Positions 1-8,572 of a DNA stretch of 64,000 nt are shown here, in pieces. The stretch spans positions 3,077,001 to 3,141,000 of the forward strand of contig NZ_AP024169.1 in NCBI RefSeq assembly GCF_016591975.1, read 5' to 3'. Origin of the DNA: Anaeromicropila herbilytica. Its GTDB lineage: Bacteria > Bacillota > Clostridia > Lachnospirales > Lachnospiraceae. Both the position numbers and the translations under genes were made by a program. The notes beneath the pieces are model-generated. The model saw only the letters and a program-made list of their open reading frames with translations. It had not been told where the DNA came from and did not search any database. The first letter of the stretch is position 1. Each line of letters opens with the position of its first letter.

Positions 1-494
1 ATGAATTCGGATTTTTGTAACAATCTATGTCCGTATTTTTCTTTATCAAAATAACCTTCTACAATCGCAAAATGGATCTCGCCGTCTTCTAATTTCTTAA
101 GTAAAGAAGTTGTATTATCTACTAGCATTGATATATTCGTTCTAGGATACTGGATTAAATATTCTGTTATTTTTTTAGGAAGGACATATTCTCCAATCGT
201 AAGCGTACTGCCAAATTCGATTTTGATGTTATGATTATGCAATCCAGTCATTGCCTCTTCTATTTTTTTATTATTCGCTTTCATGGCCAATGCTAGCTGA
301 TATAATTTCTCGCCTTCTGCTGTTAGAGAAAGACTTTTATTCTTATAGTATACAAGCTCCACGTTATATTGCCTCTCGAGATATTGAATGTGTTGTGTTA
401 CCGCTGGTTGTGTTATATTTAAGTTCTTTGAAGTTCTTGTATAACTTCTAGTATCACACAAGTCAAGAAACGTATTGATTCTATAATCTAGCAT
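1..494 (-). CDS. LysR-family transcriptional regulator (C-terminus cut by window edge)
   Basis: About 164 N-terminal residues are visible, read from an ATG at 494 preceded by AAGGAG at good spacing; the rest lies outside the window. The first ~60 residues form the LysR winged helix-turn-helix (MLDYRINTFLDLCDTRSYT, then an S/T-Q-P-A-V-T-Q-H-I recognition helix), followed by the linker and the start of the periplasmic-binding-protein-like effector domain. It is divergent from a YeiH-type exporter gene 253 bases away, the arrangement of yeiE/yeiH in enterobacteria, so it probably controls that gene. The effector is unknown; CysB/YeiE-like ligands (sulfur compounds) are a guess from the neighbour. 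Confidence 0.9.
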   Translation of the reverse strand, partial: MLDYRINTFLDLCDTRSYTRTSKNLNITQPAVTQHIQYLERQYNVELVYYKNKSLSLTAEGEKLYQLALAMKANNKKIEEAMTGLHNHNIKIEFGSTLTIGEYVLPKKITEYLIQYPRTNISMLVDNTTSLLKKLEDGEIHFAIVEGYFDKEKYGHRLLQKSEF

Positions 495-664
495 ATCTTT
501 GTCTCCTTATTATTGGTATTGATTTGGTTTTTTCACACTAATCTATTTAATATTTTTAAGAAACTAACGAATCACTAACCCAGTATCTAATCTGTAACCT
601 ACAAGCCTGTTTCTTCTTATTATTTTCTATAAATTTTTCTTATAGTTATATAAATATCCATAAT

Positions 665-696
665 TTGATTTTATAGTTACTCCATGCTAAAATCAA
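665..696. promoter_or_regulatory. Inverted repeat in the LysR/YeiH divergent promoter
   Basis: TTGATTTT at 665-672 and AAAATCAA at 689-696 are a perfect 8-base inverted repeat with a 16-base spacer, between the two divergent starts. A short palindrome CAACTAGTTG follows at 708-717. LysR proteins usually bind such dyads between divergent promoters, so this is a candidate operator; only position and symmetry support it. Confidence 0.4.
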
Positions 697-747
697 GTAG
701 AAATAACAACTAGTTGTACAACACAAAAAACACCAAGGAGCTTTACT

Positions 748-1752
748 ATGAATCAAAAATCTAAAAATATTACCTTTTATCTAGGAATTTTACTTAGCTT
801 ATGTATTGCAATACCAGCATATTTCTTAGGAGAACATTTCAAATTAATCGGCGGTTCTGTTTTTGCCATTCTAATAGGAATGCTTATTGCACCGCTACTA
901 TCATCAAAGCAATTAAAATCAGGCATCCAGTTTACCTCCAAAAAGTTACTTCAATTATCCATCATCTTTCTTGGATTCGGCATGAACCTTCATGCCATAG
1001 TAACGATTGGCAAGCAATCCTTACTAGTTATGATCTGTACTATATTTACTTCGCTTGTCACCGCATATTTTGTTGGTCAATTACTAAAGGTAGAAAGTAA
1101 CACTCAAATATTAATAGGGGTGGGTACTTCCATCTGTGGTGGCTCTGCAATCGCCGCTACTGCACCTGTAATTGAGGCTAGTGATCAAGATATTGCATAT
1201 TCTATATCTACCATCTTCCTTTTTAACATCTTAGCTGTTTTTCTATTTCCTTCTCTCGGAAGAACTCTTGGATTAAGCAATACGGGTTTCGGAATGTGGG
1301 CAGGCACTGCAATTAATGATACTTCCTCCGTAGTTGCTGCTGGTTATACCTTTAGTGATGCCGCTGGGAATTACGCTACAATTGTTAAATTGACTAGAAC
1401 GTTAATGATTATACCTATTACATTATTTCTTGCTCTTTATCGAATGAAGAAAGGAACAAGTTCAAGTTCTAAAGCAAATTATAGTTTCAAGAAGATATTT
1501 CCTTGGTTTGTCATTGGTTTTCTATTGACCGCTATTATCAATACTTCTGGCATTCTACCAAGTGCAGTTAGTACTAATCTGAACTCTATTGGTAAGTTCG
1601 GAATTATCATAGCTATGGCTGCTATTGGACTTAATACGAATCTAAAGAAATTAATATCCAATGGTTTTAGACCAATTGTATTAGGCCTGTCCTGTTGGTT
1701 TATGGTATCGATTGTTTCTCTCATTGTTCAAAGATTGATAGGGATTATATAG
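748..1752 (+). CDS. YeiH/UPF0324-family putative sulfate or sulfur-anion exporter
   Basis: 334 residues, very hydrophobic, with about ten predicted membrane helices and no signal peptide. The sequence has the family landmarks: GGSVFAILIGMLIAP near residues 35-50, the conserved VGTSICGGSAIAATAPVI stretch near 125-142, WAGTAINDTSSVVAAGY near 190-206, and a VKLTRTLMIIP segment near 221-231. Family members (YeiH, UPF0324) are annotated as putative sulfate exporters and are usually controlled by a neighbouring LysR regulator, as here. The ATG has AAGGAG seven bases upstream. The gene runs straight into a palindromic repeat two bases after its stop. Substrate is unproven. Confidence 0.88.
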   Translation: MNQKSKNITFYLGILLSLCIAIPAYFLGEHFKLIGGSVFAILIGMLIAPLLSSKQLKSGIQFTSKKLLQLSIIFLGFGMNLHAIVTIGKQSLLVMICTIFTSLVTAYFVGQLLKVESNTQILIGVGTSICGGSAIAATAPVIEASDQDIAYSISTIFLFNILAVFLFPSLGRTLGLSNTGFGMWAGTAINDTSSVVAAGYTFSDAAGNYATIVKLTRTLMIIPITLFLALYRMKKGTSSSSKANYSFKKIFPWFVIGFLLTAIINTSGILPSAVSTNLNSIGKFGIIIAMAAIGLNTNLKKLISNGFRPIVLGLSCWFMVSIVSLIVQRLIGII

Positions 1753-1753
1753 A

Positions 1754-2049
1754 ATGATGTTTCCTGACAAATGACCTGTTTTGGAGGCAGTCTAGGCAAT
1801 TTGCACAAAACAGAAAAACTCATGCTTCATTGAATATGTATAAGAAGATCTAGTTCTCGGATCATTTTGTGTAAACATATGCTAAGACAGATAACTCGCT
1901 TCGCTCAGACAGATCTGTCCTAGCATATAACACGAATTGATCCGAGAACAAGATCTTCTAATACATATTCAAAGGCGCATTCGCTTTTTCTGTTTTGTGC
2001 AAATTGCCAGGCTAGATTTTGAAACAGGTCATTTGTCCTGCAACTCATA
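1754..2049. repeat. Long imperfect palindromic repeat (MITE-like), copy 1
   Basis: The outer arms pair as TGACAAATGACCTG (from 1765) with CAGGTCATTTGTC (to 2037); inward, GGCAATTTGCACAAAACAG near 1795 pairs with CTGTTTTGTGCAAATTGCC near 1991. Further in, GTTCTCGGATCA, ATATGCTA and GACAGAT pair with TGATCCGAGAAC, TAGCATAT and ATCTGTC around a loop near 1905. The whole segment could fold into one hairpin of roughly 280 bases. It has no ORF of note. Related copies lie at 8345-8498 and, as a fragment, at 25659-25692. It starts two bases after the YeiH stop codon. Confidence 0.8.
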
Positions 2050-2071
2050 GAATTAAAAACGTTAAAATAAG

Positions 2072-2117
2072 AAAAAGTGATTCGCATACAATATGACACA
2101 TGCGGATCACTTTTTTT
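2072..2117. terminator. Bidirectional intrinsic terminator
   Basis: AAAAAGTGATTCGCAT (2072-2087) pairs with ATGCGGATCACTTTTT (2100-2115) with one mismatch, followed by T residues on the + strand and a T-rich stretch on the - strand. It sits between the convergent YeiH and Fe-S protein genes. The remaining sequence to 2238 shows nothing recognisable. Confidence 0.75.
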
Positions 2118-2238
2118 CTTAGATAACTATAATTTGCAGTTATAAAGTCTATATTTCACTTAATAATCTGAATTACTACCGTATAGTAATTATCTTTATT
2201 AAAGTTTAATATTATTTACCATAACAGTCTTTATTAAG

Positions 2239-2886
2239 CTACTTTTGGTTTACGTCATATCCAATTGCTTTCTTTGGACATGCCACCACACATTTTCCAC
2301 ATTGAATACAATCAGGATGACTTAGAACATCCCCTTTATATTCATATGGAACAATTCCTAACGAACATTTCTTCTCACAGATTTTGCAAGATACGCATCC
2401 AGAAGATACTTGCAATACATTCTTATTCTTTCTAACTTTTGATATCAAGGAAGCTAAAGTTCCCATAGGACAGAAATGACACCAAGTTCTTTGGTTATAG
2501 AATAGTGACAATACAACGCCAATGATTGTTGTAATGACAATCATTCGATAGAACACCATTCCCATGCCATAGAAATCTCCCCAGTTCTTTTTCATTCCTA
2601 AGGTAAACATTGTCATCATAAGTGTTAATACAACCAATCGAAAAGGGTATGATTTTAACAATTTAGGTACATTCTTATGTTGACTGAACTTAGAGACTAC
2701 ATTATCATAAAAGCTACCTCTTGGACACAGGTTACCACACCAGAATCTCCCCTTAAATATTGATACTATAACTGGTGCAATCATACACAATATTGCCAGA
2801 AGTCCAATTCGTACATCAAATAGTCCTATTAGTATAAATGTGAAAAGCACGGTAAACGAATACTTTTTCCATAGTTTCATTAACAT
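2239..2886 (-). CDS. NapH/NosR-like 4Fe-4S membrane protein
   Basis: 215 residues from the chosen ATG at 2886, which has GGAGG nine bases upstream; an in-frame ATG at 2910 has no ribosome site. Several membrane helices carry two Cys-Pro motifs facing the same side, FWCGNLCPRG near residue 50 and WCHFCPMG near 135. The C-terminus has two ferredoxin clusters, CVSCKICEKKCSLG and CIQCGKCVVACPKKAIG. This is the architecture of polyferredoxin membrane proteins of the NapH/NosR/CcoG group, which pass electrons across or along the membrane. No terminal reductase is adjacent, so the partner is unknown; maturation or electron supply to a distant enzyme is possible. Confidence 0.8.
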   Translation of the reverse strand: MLMKLWKKYSFTVLFTFILIGLFDVRIGLLAILCMIAPVIVSIFKGRFWCGNLCPRGSFYDNVVSKFSQHKNVPKLLKSYPFRLVVLTLMMTMFTLGMKKNWGDFYGMGMVFYRMIVITTIIGVVLSLFYNQRTWCHFCPMGTLASLISKVRKNKNVLQVSSGCVSCKICEKKCSLGIVPYEYKGDVLSHPDCIQCGKCVVACPKKAIGYDVNQK

Positions 2887-3085
2887 CTCTTTATTCCTCC
2901 AATTTTTCATTGTCTTCTGAGACTTGATTTCAAATGTCTCTTACTTACAAGAGTTAATTATACTATTTTTAAATTTTATTTCAGTGACGTTATCACATTG
3001 ATTGTTCTATATCCGATAAAACTCCTTTTAATGACAGGCATGTGTTGAATAACATCTATCTCTCTACCAATTATTGGCTGTTTAA

Positions 3086-3638
3086 TCACGTATTCTTCCA
3101 TAAAAGGTTGTACTCCAAAAGAGTAGTTTTCGCTTTGCTTAATGCTCTGTATAAAATTATACCATGATGGTCCATTGACCAGCCAAACAGATATTTCCTT
3201 GCATTCTTTTCTGCACCACGACTAGTTGCTGTATAGGTTGCTACTGTAAACGGCTCTATGTATTCTTCCTCCATTTCAGATTCCTCTGACTTCGATTTTT
3301 CTTTAATTGGCATATAAAGATCAACTCCACCAAGGTGTTCAAAATTATCTTCAAACCCCAAGTGTTCTTCAAGCCACTGCGCATCTCCATAGAAATGGTC
3401 TTCGTCCTAACTATTCCATCACTTTCGACTGCTCTTCTTTCAAATCTTTGGAGGCTCTGCTTATTCTTCGATTAATTAGATATTCCTTTGCCTGATATCC
3501 CGTAATTGAGAAAAATATGCGATAAAAACTTGATGCCGAAATAAACGCTTCCTTTGCAATTGCTTCTACCTTAATATCATTCTCCAGATTATCTTCCATA
3601 AAATCAATTGACTTTTGAATTCTCTCATAATAATTCAC
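3086..3638 (-). pseudogene. Decayed AraC-family regulator with effector-binding domain
   Basis: Two pieces of one regulator survive. The upstream piece (start GTG at 3638, GAGGG seven bases upstream) is an AraC helix-turn-helix beginning MNYYERIQKSIDFMEDNLE and ending at a TAG at 3411. The downstream piece, in another frame, begins around residues DEDHFYGDAQWLEEHLGFED and continues through DLYMPIKEK to an EPFTVATYTATSRGAEKN segment typical of GyrI/AraC effector-binding domains; it ends at 3086. Most of the effector domain between them is missing, and both frames carry stops at the junction (near 3407-3413), so an internal deletion with frame loss is the simplest reading. It is unlikely to make a working regulator. 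Confidence 0.75.
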
Positions 3639-3720
3639 TGCTATACCCTCAATCATCTTAAGATATGAATATTCTAACAGTTTTAATACAAAAACAATTT
3701 TATCATCTAAACTTTAATAA

Positions 3721-3755
3721 TAGAGAAAGGCAGAGCCTCGCTCTGCCTTTCTCTA
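3721..3755 (-). terminator. Terminator of the ABC exporter operon
   Basis: A perfect 16-base stem (3721-3736 with 3740-3755, core GGCAGAGC) with a three-base loop sits 32 bases after the stop of the downstream ABC gene. The T tract on the - strand is weak, but stem strength and position fit termination. Confidence 0.7.
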
Positions 3756-3787
3756 TCTATCCTATTCAATTAACCTTATTTCTTCCC

Positions 3788-5719
3788 TTAATCCTGCTCA
3801 AGAGCCCCTGTATACAATTGATAATAGATTCCCTTCTTCTCAATTAACACATCGTGGTCTCCTCTTTCAATAATTCGACCTTGATCTAATACCATAATAA
3901 CATCAGAGTTCTTAATCGTGGAAAGTCTATGTGCAATAACAAATACCGTTCTTCCTTCCATTAGATGATCCATACCTTCTTGAACAATCTTCTCTGTTCT
4001 AGTATCGATACTTGAAGTTGCCTCATCTAAGATAAGAACTGGTGGATCTGCTACTGCTGCTCTTGCGATTGCAAGTAACTGTCTTTGTCCTTGGGATAGA
4101 TTACCGCCATCTCCAGTTAATACAGTGTTATAGCCTTCTGGTAAATGATCAATAAAATAATCCGCATTCGCTAATTTTGCTGCTGCTATTACCTCTTCAT
4201 CAGTTGCATCTAATTTACCGTATCGGATATTCTCCATAACTGTACCAGTAAATAGATGTGTATCTTGAAGCACAATTCCTAAGGAACGTCTCAAGTCTGC
4301 TTTCTTAATCTTATTAATGTTAATTCCATCATAACGAATCTTACCATCTTGGATATCATAAAAACGATTAATTAGATTGGTAATTGTCGTTTTACCTGCA
4401 CCTGTTGCTCCAACAAATGCAATCTTTTCACCAGGTTTTGCAAACATTTCAATATCATGTAGGATTATCTTTTCATCATTATATCCAAAGTCAACATGAT
4501 CAAATACTACATCGCCTTCTAGTTTTTGATAAGTTACTGTGTTATCAGATTTATGATGATGCTTCCAAGCCCAGATATGTGTTCTTTCTTTTGACTCTAC
4601 TAGTTCACCTTTTTCATCATATTTTGCATTCACTAACTCAACATATCCATCATCTACTTCTGGTTTTTCATCTAATAAAGTGAAGATACGGTCAGCCCCT
4701 GCAAGTGCCATAATTACTGAATTTAACTGCTGTGATACTTGAGATATTGGTTGGTTAAAAGAACGATTGAATTGTAGGAAAGATGCCAATCCACCAAGAG
4801 TAAATGCACCCACACCATAAATGGATAATAAAGAACCAATAATAGCAGTAATAACATAACTGATATTACCTAAGTTACCCATAACAGGCATTAGTATGTT
4901 GGCATACTTATTAGCATTGTTTGCACTATTAAAAAGCTCTTCATTTAAATTTTCAAATTGTTGAATACTATCATCTTCATGACAAAATACTTTAACTACC
5001 TTCTGCCCTTCCATCATTTCCTCAATATAACCATTCACTGCACCTAGATTTTTCTGTTGGTTCATAAAATAAGTACCACTCTTAGCTGCAATCTTCTTTG
5101 TAACAAATAGCATAATACCAACCATAAATAATGTAACAAAGGTTAATGGTATATTTAAAATGATCATCGACACTAGTACGCTGACAATCGTGATAACACT
5201 AGATACAAGCTGTGGAATACTTTGACTAATCATCTGTCTTAATGTATCTGTATCATTGGTATAGACACTCATGATATCACCATGCGCATGTGTATCAAAA
5301 TACTTGATTGGAAGTGTTTCCATATGTTCAAAGATATCATTACGTATTCTTCTTAAGGTTCCTTGTGATACTTCAACCATAATTCTACTGTAGCCCCAAG
5401 TTGATAGCACTCCAATACCATAAACTACTGCCATTGAGGTTAATGCTTTAGCTAATGGTGTAAAGCTTGGATGTTCTTGTTTCATAAATGGAACGATGTA
5501 TTCATCAATTAAATTCTTCATAAACATCGTACCAATTACATTGGTCAAGGAACTAATGATAATAAATATTAATACAAAAAAGCAAGCTAATTTATAATTT
5601 TTAAGGATATATGCTGATAATCTTTTGAAAATAGCACCTGGATTCTTCACTTTCGGCTTCATTCCTGGTTGAATTCTACCCTTCATTCCTCTAGCCTGAC
5701 TCACATTATTCTTCGCCAT
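3788..5719 (-). CDS. ABC exporter half-transporter, catalytic subunit
   Basis: 643 residues from an ATG at 5719 with AGGAG nine bases upstream; an in-frame ATG at 5755 lacks a ribosome site. An N-terminal basic segment precedes a six-helix exporter membrane domain (to about residue 330), then an ATPase domain with Walker A GATGAGKTT, signature LSQGQRQ, Walker B LILDEATSSID and switch His in FVIAHRLS. An insertion of about 40 residues rich in charged residues and His (HIWAWKHHHKSDN) precedes the ATPase domain. The gene overlaps the preceding ABC gene by 14 bases, so the two form a heterodimer, probably a multidrug or peptide exporter of the BmrCD/TM287-288 type, with this chain supplying the active catalytic glutamate. 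Confidence 0.92.
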   Translation of the reverse strand: MAKNNVSQARGMKGRIQPGMKPKVKNPGAIFKRLSAYILKNYKLACFFVLIFIIISSLTNVIGTMFMKNLIDEYIVPFMKQEHPSFTPLAKALTSMAVVYGIGVLSTWGYSRIMVEVSQGTLRRIRNDIFEHMETLPIKYFDTHAHGDIMSVYTNDTDTLRQMISQSIPQLVSSVITIVSVLVSMIILNIPLTFVTLFMVGIMLFVTKKIAAKSGTYFMNQQKNLGAVNGYIEEMMEGQKVVKVFCHEDDSIQQFENLNEELFNSANNANKYANILMPVMGNLGNISYVITAIIGSLLSIYGVGAFTLGGLASFLQFNRSFNQPISQVSQQLNSVIMALAGADRIFTLLDEKPEVDDGYVELVNAKYDEKGELVESKERTHIWAWKHHHKSDNTVTYQKLEGDVVFDHVDFGYNDEKIILHDIEMFAKPGEKIAFVGATGAGKTTITNLINRFYDIQDGKIRYDGININKIKKADLRRSLGIVLQDTHLFTGTVMENIRYGKLDATDEEVIAAAKLANADYFIDHLPEGYNTVLTGDGGNLSQGQRQLLAIARAAVADPPVLILDEATSSIDTRTEKIVQEGMDHLMEGRTVFVIAHRLSTIKNSDVIMVLDQGRIIERGDHDVLIEKKGIYYQLYTGALEQD

Positions 5720-7445
5720 TCTTATCAGCTCCTTTCGTTTGTGATTCGAATACATCTTTGTAAATGTAACTTCGTTCTAATAATTCTTCATGTGTTCCTA
5801 TGGATTCCATACGTCCTTCATTCAACACAATAATGCGATCAGCATCTTGAATAGAGGATATTCTTTGTGCAATAATAATCTTCGTTGTATCTGGAATCTC
5901 TTCTTTGAAGGCTTTACGGATTAGTGAATCTGTTTTAGTATCTACTGCACTTGTAGAATCATCAAGAATAAGAATCTTTGGTTTCTTTAATAAGGCTCTG
6001 GCGATACAAAGTCTTTGCTTTTGCCCACCTGAGACATTATTTCCGCCTTGTTCAATATAGGTATCATATTGATCTGGAAACTTCTGAATAAATTCATCCG
6101 CTTGCGCTAATTCACATGCACGCTTCATTTCCTCGTCCGTTGCCTCTTTATTTCCCCATCTTAGATTATCTTTAATTGTTCCAGAGAATAACACGTTCTT
6201 TTGAAGTACCATGGCAACTTCATCACGTAGAGATTCGATATCATATTGTTTTACATTTTGTCCACCTACGATTACTTCACCAGTTGACGTATCATATAAT
6301 CTAGGAATCAATTGTACTAGAGAGGACTTCGCACTACCAGTACCCCCTAATATTCCGATTGTCTCCCCTGACTTTATAGAGAAATCAATATCTCTTAATA
6401 CATAATTTGTATTTTCTTTTTTATATGAGAAGTTTACTTTCTTAAATTCAATAGAGCCATCACGGATCGTCTTAATTGGAGCATCTCCGTTTGTTAAATC
6501 TGATTTTTCATTAATAACCTCTGCAATACGTTCTGCAGATGCCTTGGACATTGTAATCATAACAAATGCCATTGAAATCATCATAAGACTGATTAATATA
6601 TTTATTATGTAAGTAAATAAACTCATTAACTGACCAGTTTTTAATTCTCCACCAACAACCATCTTCGCTCCAAGCCATGAGATTAATAGAATACAAGTAT
6701 TCATAGCAAAAATCATAGATGGCATATTTAAAGTAAGGATTTTCTCTGCTTTTACGAATAAATTATAAACATTTTCACTTGCTTTGTGAAACTTACTTAC
6801 TTCATAGTCTTCTCTAACATATGCTTTCACTACACGAACTGCATTTACATTTTCCTGTACACTTGCATTCAAATCATCATATTTTTGAAACACGTGAAGA
6901 AAGATTGGATGCGCATTTTTAATAATAAAAAATAATGCTACGGACAAGAATACAATTGCTCCAAGATAAACAAGAGATAACTTTGCACTGATACTAAATG
7001 ACATCACCATTGCACAGATAAGCATAAATGGTGCTCTAGCACACAAACGAAGTATCATCTGATAAGCATTCTGTACATTCGTGATATCGGTTGTTAATCT
7101 TGTAACCAACCCTGCTGTTGAGTATTTATCAAGATTGGAAAAGGAATAGTTTTGGATATTTCGAAACATTGCTTTTCTTAGATTCTTGGCAAATCCAGTA
7201 CTCGCTGATGCTGCATACTTACCTGCAGTTGCACCAAAAGTTAAAGAAAGCATTGCCACTGCTAGCATACACACACCCATTAAAACAACATGTGATATGC
7301 TTCCTTTTTCAACACCGTCATCAATAATAGACGCCATCATTACTGGTATAATAACCTCCATGATTACTTCTAATACCATAAAGATGGGTGTTAATATGGA
7401 ATCTTTTTTATATTCTTTTATTTCAGCTAAAAGTGTTTTTAACAT
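5706..7445 (-). CDS. ABC exporter half-transporter, degenerate-site subunit
   Basis: 579 residues, starting at an ATG with AAGGAGG five bases upstream. Membrane domain to about residue 310, then an ATPase with Walker A GGTGSAKSS and signature VSGGQKQ. The Walker B motif reads LILDDSTSAVD (Asp in place of the catalytic Glu) and the switch region reads IIIAQRIS (Gln in place of His). Those two changes are what the inactive half of heterodimeric exporters such as TM287/288 and BmrCD carries. Transcribed after the MarR gene with a 313-base gap, and translationally coupled to the catalytic subunit. Confidence 0.92.
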   Translation of the reverse strand: MLKTLLAEIKEYKKDSILTPIFMVLEVIMEVIIPVMMASIIDDGVEKGSISHVVLMGVCMLAVAMLSLTFGATAGKYAASASTGFAKNLRKAMFRNIQNYSFSNLDKYSTAGLVTRLTTDITNVQNAYQMILRLCARAPFMLICAMVMSFSISAKLSLVYLGAIVFLSVALFFIIKNAHPIFLHVFQKYDDLNASVQENVNAVRVVKAYVREDYEVSKFHKASENVYNLFVKAEKILTLNMPSMIFAMNTCILLISWLGAKMVVGGELKTGQLMSLFTYIINILISLMMISMAFVMITMSKASAERIAEVINEKSDLTNGDAPIKTIRDGSIEFKKVNFSYKKENTNYVLRDIDFSIKSGETIGILGGTGSAKSSLVQLIPRLYDTSTGEVIVGGQNVKQYDIESLRDEVAMVLQKNVLFSGTIKDNLRWGNKEATDEEMKRACELAQADEFIQKFPDQYDTYIEQGGNNVSGGQKQRLCIARALLKKPKILILDDSTSAVDTKTDSLIRKAFKEEIPDTTKIIIAQRISSIQDADRIIVLNEGRMESIGTHEELLERSYIYKDVFESQTKGADKNGEE

Positions 7446-7670
7446 AGTTGCCTCCTTACATTTTACTGTAGTTTTTTTCTTTACTTTTTACCGCTTTATT
7501 TTTTTGCTGTTTCCTTTTTTGAATCTTCCCATTCACATTTCCCCCTCATATAAAGATCCTCCTTATCCTTTGTTAATTATATAGAAAGAATACTATTATT
7601 AATAAGTACTATCATCCATAAACATATATTATGCTCAAACGATTTTGTAAGCACACTAATAATAAGCTTC

Positions 7671-7690
7671 CTAACTGTAAGTTACCTAAC
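7671..7690. promoter_or_regulatory. Possible second MarR operator before the ABC exporter
   Basis: On the - strand this reads GTTAGGTAACTTACAGTTAG, close to GTTAGGCAACTAAC found before the MarR gene; both are next to the string CTAACATTATA. It lies about 225 bases upstream of the first ABC gene and 70 bases after the MarR stop, where an exporter promoter would be expected. The rest of 7446-7758 shows no gene. Confidence 0.45.
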
Positions 7691-7758
7691 ATTATAGATA
7701 GCATAATACTATAATGTATTTACCAAATAATACGTATACCTCCACTATTTCATGGAAT

Positions 7759-8196
7759 TCATTCTACTGTTTTTCTAATCTTACCTAATATACCAAATAA
7801 GATCTCTACTTCCTCTTTTGTTAACTCACTTTCTAACCTATTATCAAATTCTTCAATCTGAGAATCGATTCGTTCATGCAATTCTCTTGCTTTTTGTGTT
7901 AAGACTAATTTTTTTAGTCTTGCATCATGATCTACTGGAACCCTCACAATATATTGCTTTTTCTCTAATAATTGCAAAATACCTGTAGCTGTTGAACGAC
8001 GAATCTGAAATTTCTTTTCTAGATCACGTTGAAAAATATCTTGATGCTCCGTATTATCATACAAAAATGCGATAATCCATCCTTGCATCCCAGTAATCTC
8101 ATGATCTGAGTTAACTGCGACAATTTCATCTATCTTTCTCTTGATTAAATTCGATACTGTCTTGATTTCAAAACCTATGGTTCTCTTTTTCTTCAT
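7759..8196 (-). CDS. MarR-family transcriptional regulator
   Basis: 145 residues with the family's winged helix: helix-turn-helix around DLEKKFQIRRSTATGILQLLEKKQYI and wing around VPVDHDARLKKLVLT (residues ~60-110). ATG preceded by AAGGAGG. It lies directly upstream of the heterodimeric ABC exporter genes in the same orientation, a common arrangement in which MarR represses the exporter and itself until it binds a toxic ligand. Candidate operators are at 8265-8278 and 7671-7690. Confidence 0.9.
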   Translation of the reverse strand: MKKKRTIGFEIKTVSNLIKRKIDEIVAVNSDHEITGMQGWIIAFLYDNTEHQDIFQRDLEKKFQIRRSTATGILQLLEKKQYIVRVPVDHDARLKKLVLTQKARELHERIDSQIEEFDNRLESELTKEEVEILFGILGKIRKTVE

Positions 8197-8264
8197 AGGA
8201 TAGCCTCCTTGCTATGATATACTCAAATACATGTTATACTGTGATAATAATGTGGAATCCAATT

Positions 8265-8278
8265 GTTAGGCAACTAAC
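8265..8278. promoter_or_regulatory. Candidate MarR operator upstream of its own gene
   Basis: GTTAGGCAACTAAC is a GTTAG-N4-CTAAC dyad 69 bases upstream of the MarR start. A related sequence lies before the ABC genes, which supports a shared operator. Confidence 0.5.
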
Positions 8279-8344
8279 ATTATACTAGAATTAATTATTT
8301 TGTCAACCGGCTATCTTGTATTTTATAATATGCAATTTGTTAAC

Positions 8345-8498
8345 ATGATTCGTCTGGCAAATGACCTGTTCAAAATCTAGTCTGGCAATTTGTACAAAAC
8401 AGAAAAACTTATACATATTCAATGAAGTATGAGTTTTTCTGTTTTGTACAAATTGCCTAGACTATCCCCCAATACAGGTCATTTGTCAGGCGAATCAT
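8345..8498. repeat. Palindromic repeat, copy 2 (shorter form)
   Basis: ATGATTCG at 8345-8352 pairs with CGAATCAT at 8491-8498; inside, CAAATGACCTGTT pairs with AACAGGTCATTTG (one arm broken by a one-base change) and AATTTGTACAAAACAGAAAAAC pairs with its complement to the right. Read in reverse complement, the central part matches the left arm of copy 1 (CTTCATTGAATATGTATAAG) and then jumps to the right arm, so copy 2 looks like an internally deleted form. It fills the gap between the MarR promoter and the FNT gene terminator. Confidence 0.8.
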
Positions 8499-8506
8499 AA
8501 CATAAA

Positions 8507-8549
8507 ATAAAAGGCAAGAGGAATTATAGATATCCTACTTACCTTTTAT
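8507..8549 (-). terminator. Terminator of the FNT channel gene
   Basis: ATAAAAGG (right, - strand) pairs with CCTTTTAT, continued by AAG/CTT and GGA/TCC with small mismatches, followed by TTTTATG on the - strand. It lies just after the channel gene's stop. Confidence 0.6.
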
Positions 8550-8572
8550 ATAAAAAGAAGAAAACTAAAAAT

